From positions 85,353 to 149,352 of the forward strand of contig CAIWHP010000094.1 in NCBI GenBank assembly GCA_903912445.1: a DNA stretch of 64,000 nucleotides. The letters are read 5' to 3'. This DNA comes from an uncultured Lentisphaerota bacterium (lineage in GTDB: Bacteria > Verrucomicrobiota > Kiritimatiellia > CAIQIC01). Below the pieces are notes generated by a model. It was not told where the DNA came from and searched no databases. It saw only the letters and a list, made by a program, of their open reading frames with translations. This document shows positions 25,487 to 33,542 of this stretch, piece by piece. How positions within the stretch are numbered: position 1 is the first letter of the stretch; each line of letters opens with the position of its first letter. The position numbers and the translations under genes are program-made.

Positions 25487-27963
25487 TGCAGAATCGCCTG
25501 CGCGACTTCGCCGCGGAGCTGGGCCTCGCCGGGCTCCTTCTCGAACACGCCGTAGAAGAGGCCGACGCAGTCCTGCCAGAGCGTCAGCCGGTGGAAATCC
25601 TCCGGCGAGAGCTTCACGTCGTGGTGGCCCTTCTCCAGCATCGCGATCAGCGGCGCGGCGTGCGCGCCGAATTTTCCGGGGATCGTGCGGTAGCCGTCGC
25701 CGTAGCTGAAGAAGGAATACTTCTGGAGCGCGTTATAGGAGGCGTAGAAATGGTTCTGGATCGGCTCGCGCTTGAGGTTCGGCGCCTTGCCGGGATTTTT
25801 GTCGTGGCAGGCGACGCAGTTGCGTTCGAGCACGGGCTGGACAAGGCGCGGGTAGCTGTAGGGATGGGAGCCTTCGACATCCGGCTGCGGCACCGAGGGT
25901 GCGCGGCGCAGCGCGAGCGGCGCGGCCGCCGGCGCGGTCGCAATCTGGTGCTTGGGCTCATGGCAGCCGGCGCAGACGAGCTTCTCGCCGCTGCGGACCG
26001 CGGTGCCGGAGCGCATGGACTGCACGGCCATGCCGCGCTCGTCCACAAGCTGGAAGAACAGCTCGCGGTTGGCTGGCACCTTGAAGTAGACGCTGCCATC
26101 GCTCTCGATCGGCACAGTGCCCAGCACCCAGCGCGCGTTCACGATGGAGTCCCGGGCTTCGGCCATGCGTTGGCCGGTCTGGTGCGGCGAGAGGCTGGGC
26201 GCGGAAGGCACCGAGCAGGGCAACACCTGCAGAATACGCAGCGCGGCGACTTTCGTGCCCGCCGGCAGCGGCCGGAGCGTGTTGTAGATGTTGACCACCG
26301 CCATCGTGCCTTCGCCCACGTCGCCGGGCTTGAGGGGCTTGGTCTCCGCGAGCGTGGTCGGCGTGCGCTGCACAGGCTGCTTCGCGGTCGGGCGCAGCGG
26401 GATCGGGCTGGAGCAGCCGATCTCGCCGTCGCGGTAGAGCAGCTCCTTGTTGCCAAAGGCGTCCACGAGATAGATGCCGTAGTCGCCATTCGCGTGGCGG
26501 GGCTTCACGGCGCCGGCCATCGCGGCATCGTAGACACACAGGAAATAATTTTCGCCGAGCGGCCACGGCGTGCCGTAGGCCTGCGCCCCGCCCTGGCTCT
26601 CCGGGAAACCCACGTCCGGCGTGAGCCGCCGGACCGGGCCCATCGCGTCGTCGTCGGCGACGCGCGGATCGATCAGCACGAGCGAGCCGAACGCCTGCCC
26701 GTGGTGCGGCGCGGCGGTGGCGATAAATTTGGGCGAGCCGGGGACCGGACGCACGCCGAGCTCCATGTCCGCCCGCAGGTTGCGCGGCGCAAAGTTGCCG
26801 TGCAGCGCGCGCGGGTCGGTGCCGTCGAGCCGGGTGATCCAGGGCACATGTGCGATGCAGCCGTGGCGGTCCACGTAGTCCCAACGCGTCCAGATGATGC
26901 GGCCGTCGTGCGTCACGCTCGGCCCCCACTCGTTGCTGTCGTGGATGCTGAGGAGGTTGATGCCGCTGCCGTCGGGCGCCAGGTCGTAGAGGTTGTAGAG
27001 CGGGCACGCGCGGCCGCAGCGCAGATATCCGCCGCGCCGCTCGCTGATGAACGCGACGCGGCCGTTCGGCAGCCAACACGGGTCGAATTCGTTCCACGTG
27101 CCGTCGGTGACCTGCCGCAGGTCGCTGCCGTCGGTGTTGACCTTGAAGAGGTGGTAGCAGCGGCCCTCGGCCCAGTGGCCGCGCGTGGGATCCTCGTGCA
27201 TCTTCTGGTCGCGATCGCCGCGGCACTCGCAGTAGGCAAACCAGATTTCCTTCGCGTCGTAGGAAAGCGCGGGCGAGAGGAACGCGCCGCCCTGCGTCTC
27301 GTCGCCGGAAAGCAGCTTCACGCCATCCCAGCTCAACTTGGCGCTGCCGCCGTTGCCGCCGAACAGCTTCTGGCCCTTGAGCCGGCCGTTCGCCACCGTG
27401 GCGCCCGCGAGCACGTCGCGCACCTCCGGCTGCCCGCCGAACGGGTTCTGCAGGATGAACACGCCGCCGCCCGGCCGCGCGGTGATGCCATAGAACTGGT
27501 CGCACATGTGGTTGTAGATGGAGCGGTGCCGTTTGACGAACAGCAGCTGGTCGAAATCCAGCAACGGATTGGCGAACGCGATCTGGCGGCGGAGCTGGCA
27601 GGCCTGGTCGAAGAGCGTGCGGCGCGCCAAGGCATCGCCGGGCGCGCTGAGTGCGGCATTCTTTTGCAGCGCGGCGAGTTGCCGGCCCAGCTCCGCCAGC
27701 TTCGGCGTCGGCCCGCTGTGCTGCAGGTCGGCCAGCAGCGCGGCCGTGCGCCGCAAAACGATGTCGGCCGGGTCACGGTCGCTCTCGAGGAGCAGCGCCT
27801 CCGGCCGGAACGTCTCGCCCGCGACCTTGGCGAAGGCCGGGCGCGAGGCCAGGTCGTGCTGGAGCGCCGCAAACTGCTGCTCCGTCTCGCCCTCCAGCGC
27901 ACCCGTCACGGCCGCCGCCGCACACGCCAGCCCGCAAAACATGCCGCCAAACAGGATTTTCAT
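25483..27963 (-). CDS. HzsA-related exported di-haem c protein with beta-propeller
   Basis: The 826-residue protein starts with a signal peptide (MKILFGGMFCGLACAAAAVTG). A beta-propeller region follows with PD40-like segments (LSPALSYDAKEIWFAY, DPCWLPNGRVAFISERR). Two c-type haem sites lie in the last quarter: CAGCH and, about 65 residues later, CVACH. The order of propeller, middle haem domain and C-terminal haem domain is that of hydrazine synthase alpha subunit and its many non-anammox relatives in PVC bacteria. No HzsB/C-like gene is adjacent, so hydrazine synthesis is not implied; a periplasmic redox role is the safe reading. The Met at 27963 gives a proper signal peptide; longer starts do not. 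Confidence 0.8.
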   Translation of the reverse strand: MKILFGGMFCGLACAAAAVTGALEGETEQQFAALQHDLASRPAFAKVAGETFRPEALLLESDRDPADIVLRRTAALLADLQHSGPTPKLAELGRQLAALQKNAALSAPGDALARRTLFDQACQLRRQIAFANPLLDFDQLLFVKRHRSIYNHMCDQFYGITARPGGGVFILQNPFGGQPEVRDVLAGATVANGRLKGQKLFGGNGGSAKLSWDGVKLLSGDETQGGAFLSPALSYDAKEIWFAYCECRGDRDQKMHEDPTRGHWAEGRCYHLFKVNTDGSDLRQVTDGTWNEFDPCWLPNGRVAFISERRGGYLRCGRACPLYNLYDLAPDGSGINLLSIHDSNEWGPSVTHDGRIIWTRWDYVDRHGCIAHVPWITRLDGTDPRALHGNFAPRNLRADMELGVRPVPGSPKFIATAAPHHGQAFGSLVLIDPRVADDDAMGPVRRLTPDVGFPESQGGAQAYGTPWPLGENYFLCVYDAAMAGAVKPRHANGDYGIYLVDAFGNKELLYRDGEIGCSSPIPLRPTAKQPVQRTPTTLAETKPLKPGDVGEGTMAVVNIYNTLRPLPAGTKVAALRILQVLPCSVPSAPSLSPHQTGQRMAEARDSIVNARWVLGTVPIESDGSVYFKVPANRELFFQLVDERGMAVQSMRSGTAVRSGEKLVCAGCHEPKHQIATAPAAAPLALRRAPSVPQPDVEGSHPYSYPRLVQPVLERNCVACHDKNPGKAPNLKREPIQNHFYASYNALQKYSFFSYGDGYRTIPGKFGAHAAPLIAMLEKGHHDVKLSPEDFHRLTLWQDCVGLFYGVFEKEPGEAQLRGEVAQAILH

Positions 27964-28087
27964 ATCAGCCTCGCCACCGTCACGGGAACAACGCCCCGCC
28001 GCACCGATTATTTTAGCAGCGTCGCGGCCGACTGGCCACCTCACAAACGCTATGACCAGGCAAGCCGTGTGACCAAACGGCAACCCG

Positions 28088-28130
28088 TTGCATTTTGGAC
28101 ACGACTAAAATGCAATTGCCTGCATTTTGG
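28088..28130. repeat. Inverted repeat TTGCATTTT / AAAATGCAA with a third half-site
   Basis: TTGCATTTT (28088-28096) pairs with AAAATGCAA (28107-28115), and TGCATTTTGG recurs at 28121-28130. It could be an operator or a small mobile-element end at the border of the low-GC region. Confidence 0.6.
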
Positions 28131-28173
28131 TCAGGTGACAATGCGGCATTGTTCCGATGCGTGAGCTAATTTT

Positions 28174-28215
28174 CCAAGGATTGGGAAAGTGGCGCCTCTA
28201 GTTTCCAAGCCGTGG
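28174..28215. repeat. Phased palindrome pair, copy 4
   Basis: The cores are CCAAGGATTGG (28174-28184) and CCAAGCCGTGG (28205-28215), with centres 31 bp apart. The second palindrome ends just before the predicted -35 box of the next gene. Confidence 0.9.
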
Positions 28216-28221
28216 AAAGAC

Positions 28222-28249
28222 TTGCCATTCTCCGCTGGCGCTCTACCAT
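28222..28249 (+). promoter_or_regulatory. Predicted promoter of the HEPN gene, within a block repeated before the next gene
   Basis: TTGCCA (28222-28227) and TACCAT (28244-28249) have a 16-bp spacer. The block 28211-28249 is repeated, with the same spacing, at 29196-29234. Confidence 0.5.
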
Positions 28250-28334
28250 GCTGGCTCATGTTTTTGGGACAGATAATGATTGTAGACTGCCGGACGGCAC
28301 TTTGTCCCGATAAACAGACAGATAGAGGAGAGAG

Positions 28335-29015
28335 ATGACTCCCGAACAAGACCAATGTACTTGTCAGACGACCGAGACAATTGCAGAGCATCTGGTCTAC
28401 GCTTGGAACTACTGTGCTACGCTGCGTGCTTTGCAGCGTCATGCTCGCGAATACCCTAAAATTCTGGATGCCCATGGACATTTCATTTCGACTATCTATT
28501 TTGCATTGTGGGATGCGCTCTTTTTGAAGCTTGCCCATTGTTCTGATAAGCGGAAGGAAGCTACTGGTTTACCTAAGCTGTTTAAGCAACTTCGAGCCTA
28601 TTTACCAGAGGGCCATCAACTTCGGCGACGCGTTGACGAAGAGGAACGAAATCTCTCTAGTCTTCAAGCCCAAGCGAAAGTCGAGAATTGGAGAAACCAA
28701 GTCGTCGCACACTACACGATATCGAACAAATTCAGTGACTTTTATAAGAAGAATGTCTGCTCACTGGATGAGATTGAGGCCCTGATTCGAAGCCTTAATA
28801 ATATACTCCACGTGTTCAGCGCAGAGCTATGGGAGCAAGGGTTCTGCGTCGAGGATCTGGGACCGCCTGCACACCAAGGAATTGATCGCCTTGTACAAAT
28901 GATGAAAAGGGAAGCTGAAAATCCGGCCGCAGCTCAGCTCGCTGCGCGCGCCGTTGAACTGGGGGTGTTTCAAGTCTTGCGCAGCCGGTTGCGAAAATTT
29001 TGGGATGAGGGCTGA
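28335..29015 (+). CDS. HEPN / AbiU2-like protein
   Basis: The 226-residue all-helical protein contains the HEPN ribonuclease motif R-x5-H as RNQVVAH (R120, H126). The upstream segment STIYFALWDALFLKLAH fits the AbiU2-like HEPN families. Such proteins act as RNases in toxin-antitoxin or abortive-infection settings in other bacteria, but many have no known role. No antitoxin or nucleotidyltransferase partner is adjacent. The gene uses visibly more A/T-ending codons than the flanking genes, which suggests acquisition. The ATG at 28335 follows a GGAGAGAG site. The HEPN call rests on one motif and predicted helices, so confidence is moderate. Confidence 0.6.
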   Translation: MTPEQDQCTCQTTETIAEHLVYAWNYCATLRALQRHAREYPKILDAHGHFISTIYFALWDALFLKLAHCSDKRKEATGLPKLFKQLRAYLPEGHQLRRRVDEEERNLSSLQAQAKVENWRNQVVAHYTISNKFSDFYKKNVCSLDEIEALIRSLNNILHVFSAELWEQGFCVEDLGPPAHQGIDRLVQMMKREAENPAAAQLAARAVELGVFQVLRSRLRKFWDEG

Positions 29016-29195
29016 ATCCCATGCGACAATTTGACTCCACCGAATTCGGCGCAGTACAAGTTCCGTTTTTTCCCTCCCCATGTGTGTCCCGCTTTCAACC
29101 ACGAATCCACTGCCTTGAGTTCATCGGTGTGGGCTTCCCGAATCCGCGCCGTTACTTACTTTCACGAAAGCTCGTCGGATGGGCGAATAATTAAT

Positions 29196-29234
29196 CGTGG
29201 AAAGACTTGCCATTCTTCAATGATTTCCTACCAT
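29196..29234 (+). promoter_or_regulatory. Second copy of the HEPN upstream block, predicted promoter of the Sel1-protease gene
   Basis: Twenty-one consecutive bases are identical to 28211-28231, and TTGCCA-N16-TACCAT recurs at 29207-29234. Here the palindrome that precedes the block in the other copy is eroded, with only its right arm (CGTGGAAAG) left. Confidence 0.6.
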
Positions 29235-29270
29235 CTGGTTGCACTGTTCGGGAATTCAGAGGGATATCTT

Positions 29271-31364
29271 ATGACGATAAATAAAGGGCCTTGGATCGGG
29301 GTAGTCGCGGGAGTGTTTCTTCTGCAAGCAATATGCTTGGCTGAAGAAACCGCGCAGGATCCGGTGGGAATTCCGGCTGCTAAATTACCATACGGGGATC
29401 TTTCAAACACAAACCGAATTAATCGTGAAGTTTTCTTTTTTAGCGCGCCAGAGGAAGTGGCCAGAAAAGCTGCGCAGAACGGTGATTCGATTGCGCAGTT
29501 TGCATTGGGACACAAGCTGATGAAAGCCGGCAAATATGCTGAAGCCATCACGTGGCTGGAGAAAGCCGCCTCTACCGGCTCTGCGGATGCTAAATTTCTA
29601 TTCGAATTGGGCAAAATATTTCAGAAATCAAAACAAGAAGAACTCGTTGATGTCTGGACAGAAATTAGGCAGCTCGTCAATGACGCCGCGGTGAAAAATG
29701 TTCCTTATGCGCAGTGGGGGCTTGGGCAAGCGGTGCCTTATGGGCAGTTTGGATATAAGAAAGACAACCTGCTTGGCTACTATTGGGGCTCCCGTGCCGC
29801 AAGCAACGGTTTGTGTCTGGCCGTGGGGACGATGGCTGAAAAGGACTACTCGGAAGGCGAATGGGAAAAATCACTGCGCTGGTATTTGAAGTTAGCAGAT
29901 AATGGCGAAGTGGTCTCAAAACACTGTGCAGCGTGTATCTTGGTTCTGATGACCACACTTGATTCCAGTGATGGTTCTGATACGAAGCAAAAACTTTTTC
30001 ATGCAAAAGCATTGTTGAAGGATTGTAAAACAAACGGGATGTGGACGGCGTCTGTTGAGGCACTTGATTTTTTGGATATGCTGTCTGACGATAAGCATCC
30101 AATAATTCTCTTAGACTCCAAGAAAAAACCACATGACATCCAACTTCTGAGGCGAATCGCTCAAGAATATGACCCCGATCTTGCATCAGAGAAATACCGT
30201 TATTGGAATCATGTAGGCAGGAGAGGCGAGTCAGAAAGCGTATTCGGGGTGCAGACCCTCCCCGTCGGAATCCAACTTTCATGGTTCATTGAGGATCATC
30301 AGAGAAATCGTGAAACTGCAATGACGTGGTATCGGTTTGCTGCTGAAAATGGCGATGCACATGCCGCGGCGATCTTGGGTTGTCACTTCACGGAAGGCAA
30401 AGGAGTCCAAATTGATAAGAATGAAGCAAAAAGGTGGAATCTCGTCGCAGCAAGAGCTGGCAATGGCGCTGCTCAATGGAATCTTGGTATTTTACTCTGG
30501 AATGACTTTACAGATTATGTAGAAGCATACAAGTGGTTGAATGTCGCCATCGCGAGCGATCAGAAAAAACCCTTCGGTAAACGAGAAGAATGGAAAGTTC
30601 GTAACCTCGAAAATCTTGAGAAAATAATGACGCGAGAACAAGTGCTTGAGGCGCAGCGGCGATCTACTACTTTCATTGAAGGCAAGCCGGAGGTGCCAGA
30701 AGGTGAGTCGGGGCCAAGGCAAGAGGCTGCGCTTGAATGCAAGGCGACAGGGACGGGCTTCTTCATCACGGTAGATGGCTACATCATTACCGCAAGCCAT
30801 GTCGTGCAAAATGCGGCAAGCGTTGCGATTATGACGCAGACTGGCAAGGTAAAGGCAAAAATCGTTCGCGCTGACACGGCCAACGACATTGCAATCCTGA
30901 AGGCAGAAGGGCGGTTTACCGCTATCCCGCTGGAAAACAGTAAGACGGTCAAGCTGGGCGATGCCGTCACCACCATCGGGTTTCCGAATCCCGAAATTCA
31001 AGGGTTCAGTCCCAAGCTGACCAAGGGAGAAATCGGCAGCCTGTTTGGCATTCAAGACGACCCGCGCCATTTTCAGATCAGCGCGCCTATCCAGCCGGGG
31101 AATTCCGGTGGTCCATTGTTGAACGCCAGTGGTAATACAATCGGAACGTTGGTGTCGCGATTGGGCGACCGAGTGACGCTCAAGGCCACCGGCATGTTGC
31201 CCCAGAACGTCAACTATGCGTTGAAGAGCGCTTATGTGCTCGCCATGATCGAAGCGATGCCAGACATAAGCGACAAGCTGCCCAAGCCGCGCAGCGGCGT
31301 ACTCACAACTGATGAAATCGTGAAGGGCACCGAGCCGGCGATTGTCATGGTGCTTGTTTATTGA
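29271..31364 (+). CDS. Exported Sel1-repeat protein with C-terminal trypsin-like protease domain
   Basis: The 697-residue protein has a signal peptide (MTINKGPWIGVVAGVFLLQAI) followed by about 450 residues with Sel1/TPR-type helical repeats (QFALGHKLMKAGKYAEAITWLEKAA, AAAILGCHFTEGKG with following Trp-rich helices). The last 200 residues form a trypsin-fold domain with the full triad: TASHVV (His), NDIAIL (Asp) and PGNSGGPL (Ser). No PDZ domain follows. A GAGGG site precedes the ATG at 29271; upstream in-frame starts lack one and would bury the signal peptide. The gene is lower in GC than the core of the window and shares its upstream block with the HEPN gene, though an exported protease is unlikely to act together with a cytoplasmic RNase. 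Confidence 0.8.
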   Translation: MTINKGPWIGVVAGVFLLQAICLAEETAQDPVGIPAAKLPYGDLSNTNRINREVFFFSAPEEVARKAAQNGDSIAQFALGHKLMKAGKYAEAITWLEKAASTGSADAKFLFELGKIFQKSKQEELVDVWTEIRQLVNDAAVKNVPYAQWGLGQAVPYGQFGYKKDNLLGYYWGSRAASNGLCLAVGTMAEKDYSEGEWEKSLRWYLKLADNGEVVSKHCAACILVLMTTLDSSDGSDTKQKLFHAKALLKDCKTNGMWTASVEALDFLDMLSDDKHPIILLDSKKKPHDIQLLRRIAQEYDPDLASEKYRYWNHVGRRGESESVFGVQTLPVGIQLSWFIEDHQRNRETAMTWYRFAAENGDAHAAAILGCHFTEGKGVQIDKNEAKRWNLVAARAGNGAAQWNLGILLWNDFTDYVEAYKWLNVAIASDQKKPFGKREEWKVRNLENLEKIMTREQVLEAQRRSTTFIEGKPEVPEGESGPRQEAALECKATGTGFFITVDGYIITASHVVQNAASVAIMTQTGKVKAKIVRADTANDIAILKAEGRFTAIPLENSKTVKLGDAVTTIGFPNPEIQGFSPKLTKGEIGSLFGIQDDPRHFQISAPIQPGNSGGPLLNASGNTIGTLVSRLGDRVTLKATGMLPQNVNYALKSAYVLAMIEAMPDISDKLPKPRSGVLTTDEIVKGTEPAIVMVLVY

Positions 31365-31425
31365 TTAGGTCCGGTTGCCGCTTTGCGCTGGCCAGCGGCG
31401 GGGGGATTGCGGCATATTCCCCGCC

Positions 31426-32253
31426 ATGGCGAAATCGGAACTACTTGCACCGCAAACCCGCATCGCGGCGCGCTTCGCGGAATTGAAGGCGCGCGGCCAG
31501 AGGGGCTTCATCGCCTACGTCACCGGCGGCGACCCGAGCCTCGCGGCGACGGAGGACATCATCCTGCGCCTCGGGGACGCGGGCGTGGATGTGGTCGAGC
31601 TGGGCGTGCCGTTTTCCGATCCGCTGGCCGACGGCCCCGTCATCCAGGAGGCGGCGGGCCGGGCGCTGGCGGCGGGTTCCACGTGGTCGCGCCTGATGGC
31701 GATGGTCGCGCGGCTGCGCCGGCGCTCGGACGTGCCGCTGCTGCTCTTCAGTTACCTCAATCCGCTGCTCGTGCGCGGCTTCGACCGCACGGCGCGCGAC
31801 GCGGCTGCGGCCGGCGCCGACGGCTTCCTGATCCTGGACCTGCCCGTGGAAGAGGCCGCGAAGAATTTCCAGACCCTGGACAAGCTGAACCTCGACCACG
31901 TCGGCCTCGTCACGCCGACGAGCCCGGCGGAGCGCATCCGGCGGATTGTCGCGGCCTCGAGCGGCTTCGTCTATTGCGTTTCGCGCGAGGGCGTCACCGG
32001 GATGCAGCAGCAGCTCGCGCCGGGCGCGGTGAAGCTGGTGCAGGCGACGCGACGGCTGACGAAGCTGCCGGTCGTGCTCGGCTTCGGCATTGCGACGCCG
32101 GCGCATGCGGCGGCGGCCGCACAGGACGCGGACGCCATTGTCGTCGGCAGCGCAATCGTGGACCGCTTCCACAAGGCGGCGCACTCGCCCGCCGGCCGCG
32201 CCGCCGCCGCGCGCTGGGTCGGTACACTGGTCAAAGCCGTGAAAGCAATTTGA
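31426..32253 (+). CDS. trpA: Tryptophan synthase alpha subunit
   Basis: TrpA cleaves indole-3-glycerol phosphate and passes indole to TrpB. The 275-residue protein has the usual length and the active-site segment VELGVPFSDPLADGP with catalytic E58 and D69. The late phosphate-binding strand with GFGIATPAHA and VVGSAIVD is intact. The ATG at 31426 lies at the normal N-terminus (TRIAARFAELK follows). No trpB or other trp gene is next to it, so the pathway genes are split in this genome, or at least not contiguous here. Confidence 0.95.
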   Translation: MAKSELLAPQTRIAARFAELKARGQRGFIAYVTGGDPSLAATEDIILRLGDAGVDVVELGVPFSDPLADGPVIQEAAGRALAAGSTWSRLMAMVARLRRRSDVPLLLFSYLNPLLVRGFDRTARDAAAAGADGFLILDLPVEEAAKNFQTLDKLNLDHVGLVTPTSPAERIRRIVAASSGFVYCVSREGVTGMQQQLAPGAVKLVQATRRLTKLPVVLGFGIATPAHAAAAAQDADAIVVGSAIVDRFHKAAHSPAGRAAAARWVGTLVKAVKAI

Positions 32254-32320
32254 ACAAAAGGTAACGAAGGAAACGAAGCAGAGAAGTCGTCCACAGATGA
32301 CGCAGATTTCACAGATTGTT

Positions 32321-32375
32321 AACGCAAAGGCGCAGAGTCCTTCGCGCCTTCCGCTTACCTTTGCGGCTTTGCGTT
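32321..32375. repeat. Imperfect hairpin of AACGCAAAGGCGCAGAG-type arms
   Basis: AACGCAAAGGCGCAGAG (32321-32337) pairs with CTTTGCGGCTTTGCGTT (32359-32375) with two mismatches. The words CACAGATGACGCAGATTTCACAGATT lie in the 30 bases before it. Both parts recall the hairpin region at 53.8-54.0 kb. The element sits between trpA and manC. Confidence 0.65.
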
Positions 32376-32402
32376 GAATTCCTCTATATGAAAGGGAGCA
32401 GT

Positions 32403-33542
32403 ATGAAGAAGAAAATTCGTTCCGCGACACCCACCACTCGCCGCTCTACGGCCTCCCGTCCCTCGTCCTTCTTCGCCGTCATCATGGCTGGCGGCAAGGG
32501 CGAGCGGTTCTGGCCGGCGAGCACCGCGAAGAAGCCGAAGCAGTTGCTCGCGCTGGTCGGCGAGAAGACGTTGCTGGCACAGGCGGTGGATCGTCTCGAA
32601 GGCCTGATCCCGCCGCAGAACATCTTCGTCATCACCAACCGCGACATCGTCAAGGAAGCGCGCAAGGCGGCGCCGATGCTGCCGGCGAAGCAGATCATCG
32701 GCGAGCCGGTCGGCCGCGACACCGCCGCCGCGATCGCCCTCGGCGCCGCGCTGATCGCCGCGCGCGACCCGGACGCATCGTTCTGCGTGCTGACTGCGGA
32801 CCATATCATTGGCGACCGGCCGCTGTTCCAGCGCACGCTGCGCGAGGGGCTCAAGCTCGCGGCGCAGCGCGACGTGCTCATCACCATCGGCATCCAGCCG
32901 GCGTTCCCGAGCACCGGCTTCGGCTATATCGAGGCCGGCGACGTGCTCGCGGAGAACGACGGCATCACGTTCCTCAAGGCGCGGCGGTTCGTCGAAAAGC
33001 CCAATGCGGAGACGGCTGAAGACTACGTGAACACCGGCCGCTACTTCTGGAATGCGGGCATGTTCATCTGGTCGCTGGCCGCCGTGCGCAAGGCGATCGG
33101 GCAGTTCCGCCCGCAGCTGCTGCCGATGATGGCGCGCGTCGGGAAGGCGCGCACCGCACCGCAGCTCGAGGCCGCGATGAACAAGGAATACCCCAAGCTC
33201 GAGAAGATTTCCGTGGACTACGCGCTGATGGAGAAGGCCGACAACATCGTCATGATCCGCGGCGTGTTTCCGTGGGACGATGTCGGGTCCTGGCCCGCGC
33301 TGGAAAACCACATCGCCAAGGACGCGGCCAACAACACCGTGGTCGGCACCTGCGAAAATCTGGATGCGGGCGGCAACATCGTCCTCTCGCGCGGGCACCT
33401 GACCGCGCTGATCGGCGTGCAGGATTTGATCGTCGTGCAGGCCGCGGGCGTCACGCTTGTCTGCCCGAAGGCGCGCGCGCAGGACATCAAGAAGATGGTC
33501 GAGCAGCTGCGCGCCGCCAAAACCTACGACAAGGTGCTCTGA
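32403..33542 (+). CDS. manC: Mannose-1-phosphate guanylyltransferase
   Basis: The 379-residue protein makes GDP-mannose from mannose 1-phosphate and GTP. It has the nucleotidyltransferase signature MAGGKGERFWPASTAKKPKQ, a GRDTAAAIALGA segment and the EKPNAETA and NAGMFIW motifs of this family. It lacks the C-terminal isomerase domain of bifunctional ManC. The ATG at 32403 has GGGAG five bases upstream; 32388 is an alternative. It precedes ruvX with a one-base stop/start overlap (TGATG), so the two are coupled. GDP-mannose could feed the polysaccharide operon at 12-17 kb. Confidence 0.9.
   Translation: MKKKIRSATPTTRRSTASRPSSFFAVIMAGGKGERFWPASTAKKPKQLLALVGEKTLLAQAVDRLEGLIPPQNIFVITNRDIVKEARKAAPMLPAKQIIGEPVGRDTAAAIALGAALIAARDPDASFCVLTADHIIGDRPLFQRTLREGLKLAAQRDVLITIGIQPAFPSTGFGYIEAGDVLAENDGITFLKARRFVEKPNAETAEDYVNTGRYFWNAGMFIWSLAAVRKAIGQFRPQLLPMMARVGKARTAPQLEAAMNKEYPKLEKISVDYALMEKADNIVMIRGVFPWDDVGSWPALENHIAKDAANNTVVGTCENLDAGGNIVLSRGHLTALIGVQDLIVVQAAGVTLVCPKARAQDIKKMVEQLRAAKTYDKVL

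Larger units (their letters stand above)
27964..28334. other. 371-base divergent intergenic region at the left edge of a low-GC stretch
   Basis: The GC content falls from about 28080 onward. The region holds an inverted repeat of TTGCATTTT words (28088-28130), a phased palindrome pair (28174-28215) and a promoter-like box pair (28222-28249). The last bases carry a GGAGAGAG ribosome site for the next gene. I see no small gene. Confidence 0.6.

Noticed and set aside
25486-28164. Very long open frame opposite to the HzsA-related gene
   Set aside because: It mirrors the codons of the real gene, is Arg/Ala/Val/His-rich and shows no family motif or ribosome site.
28335-31364. HEPN gene and Sel1-protease gene as one defence system
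   Set aside because: The protease has a clear signal peptide and should be outside the cytoplasm, so direct cooperation with a cytoplasmic RNase is unlikely. The shared upstream block is reported separately.
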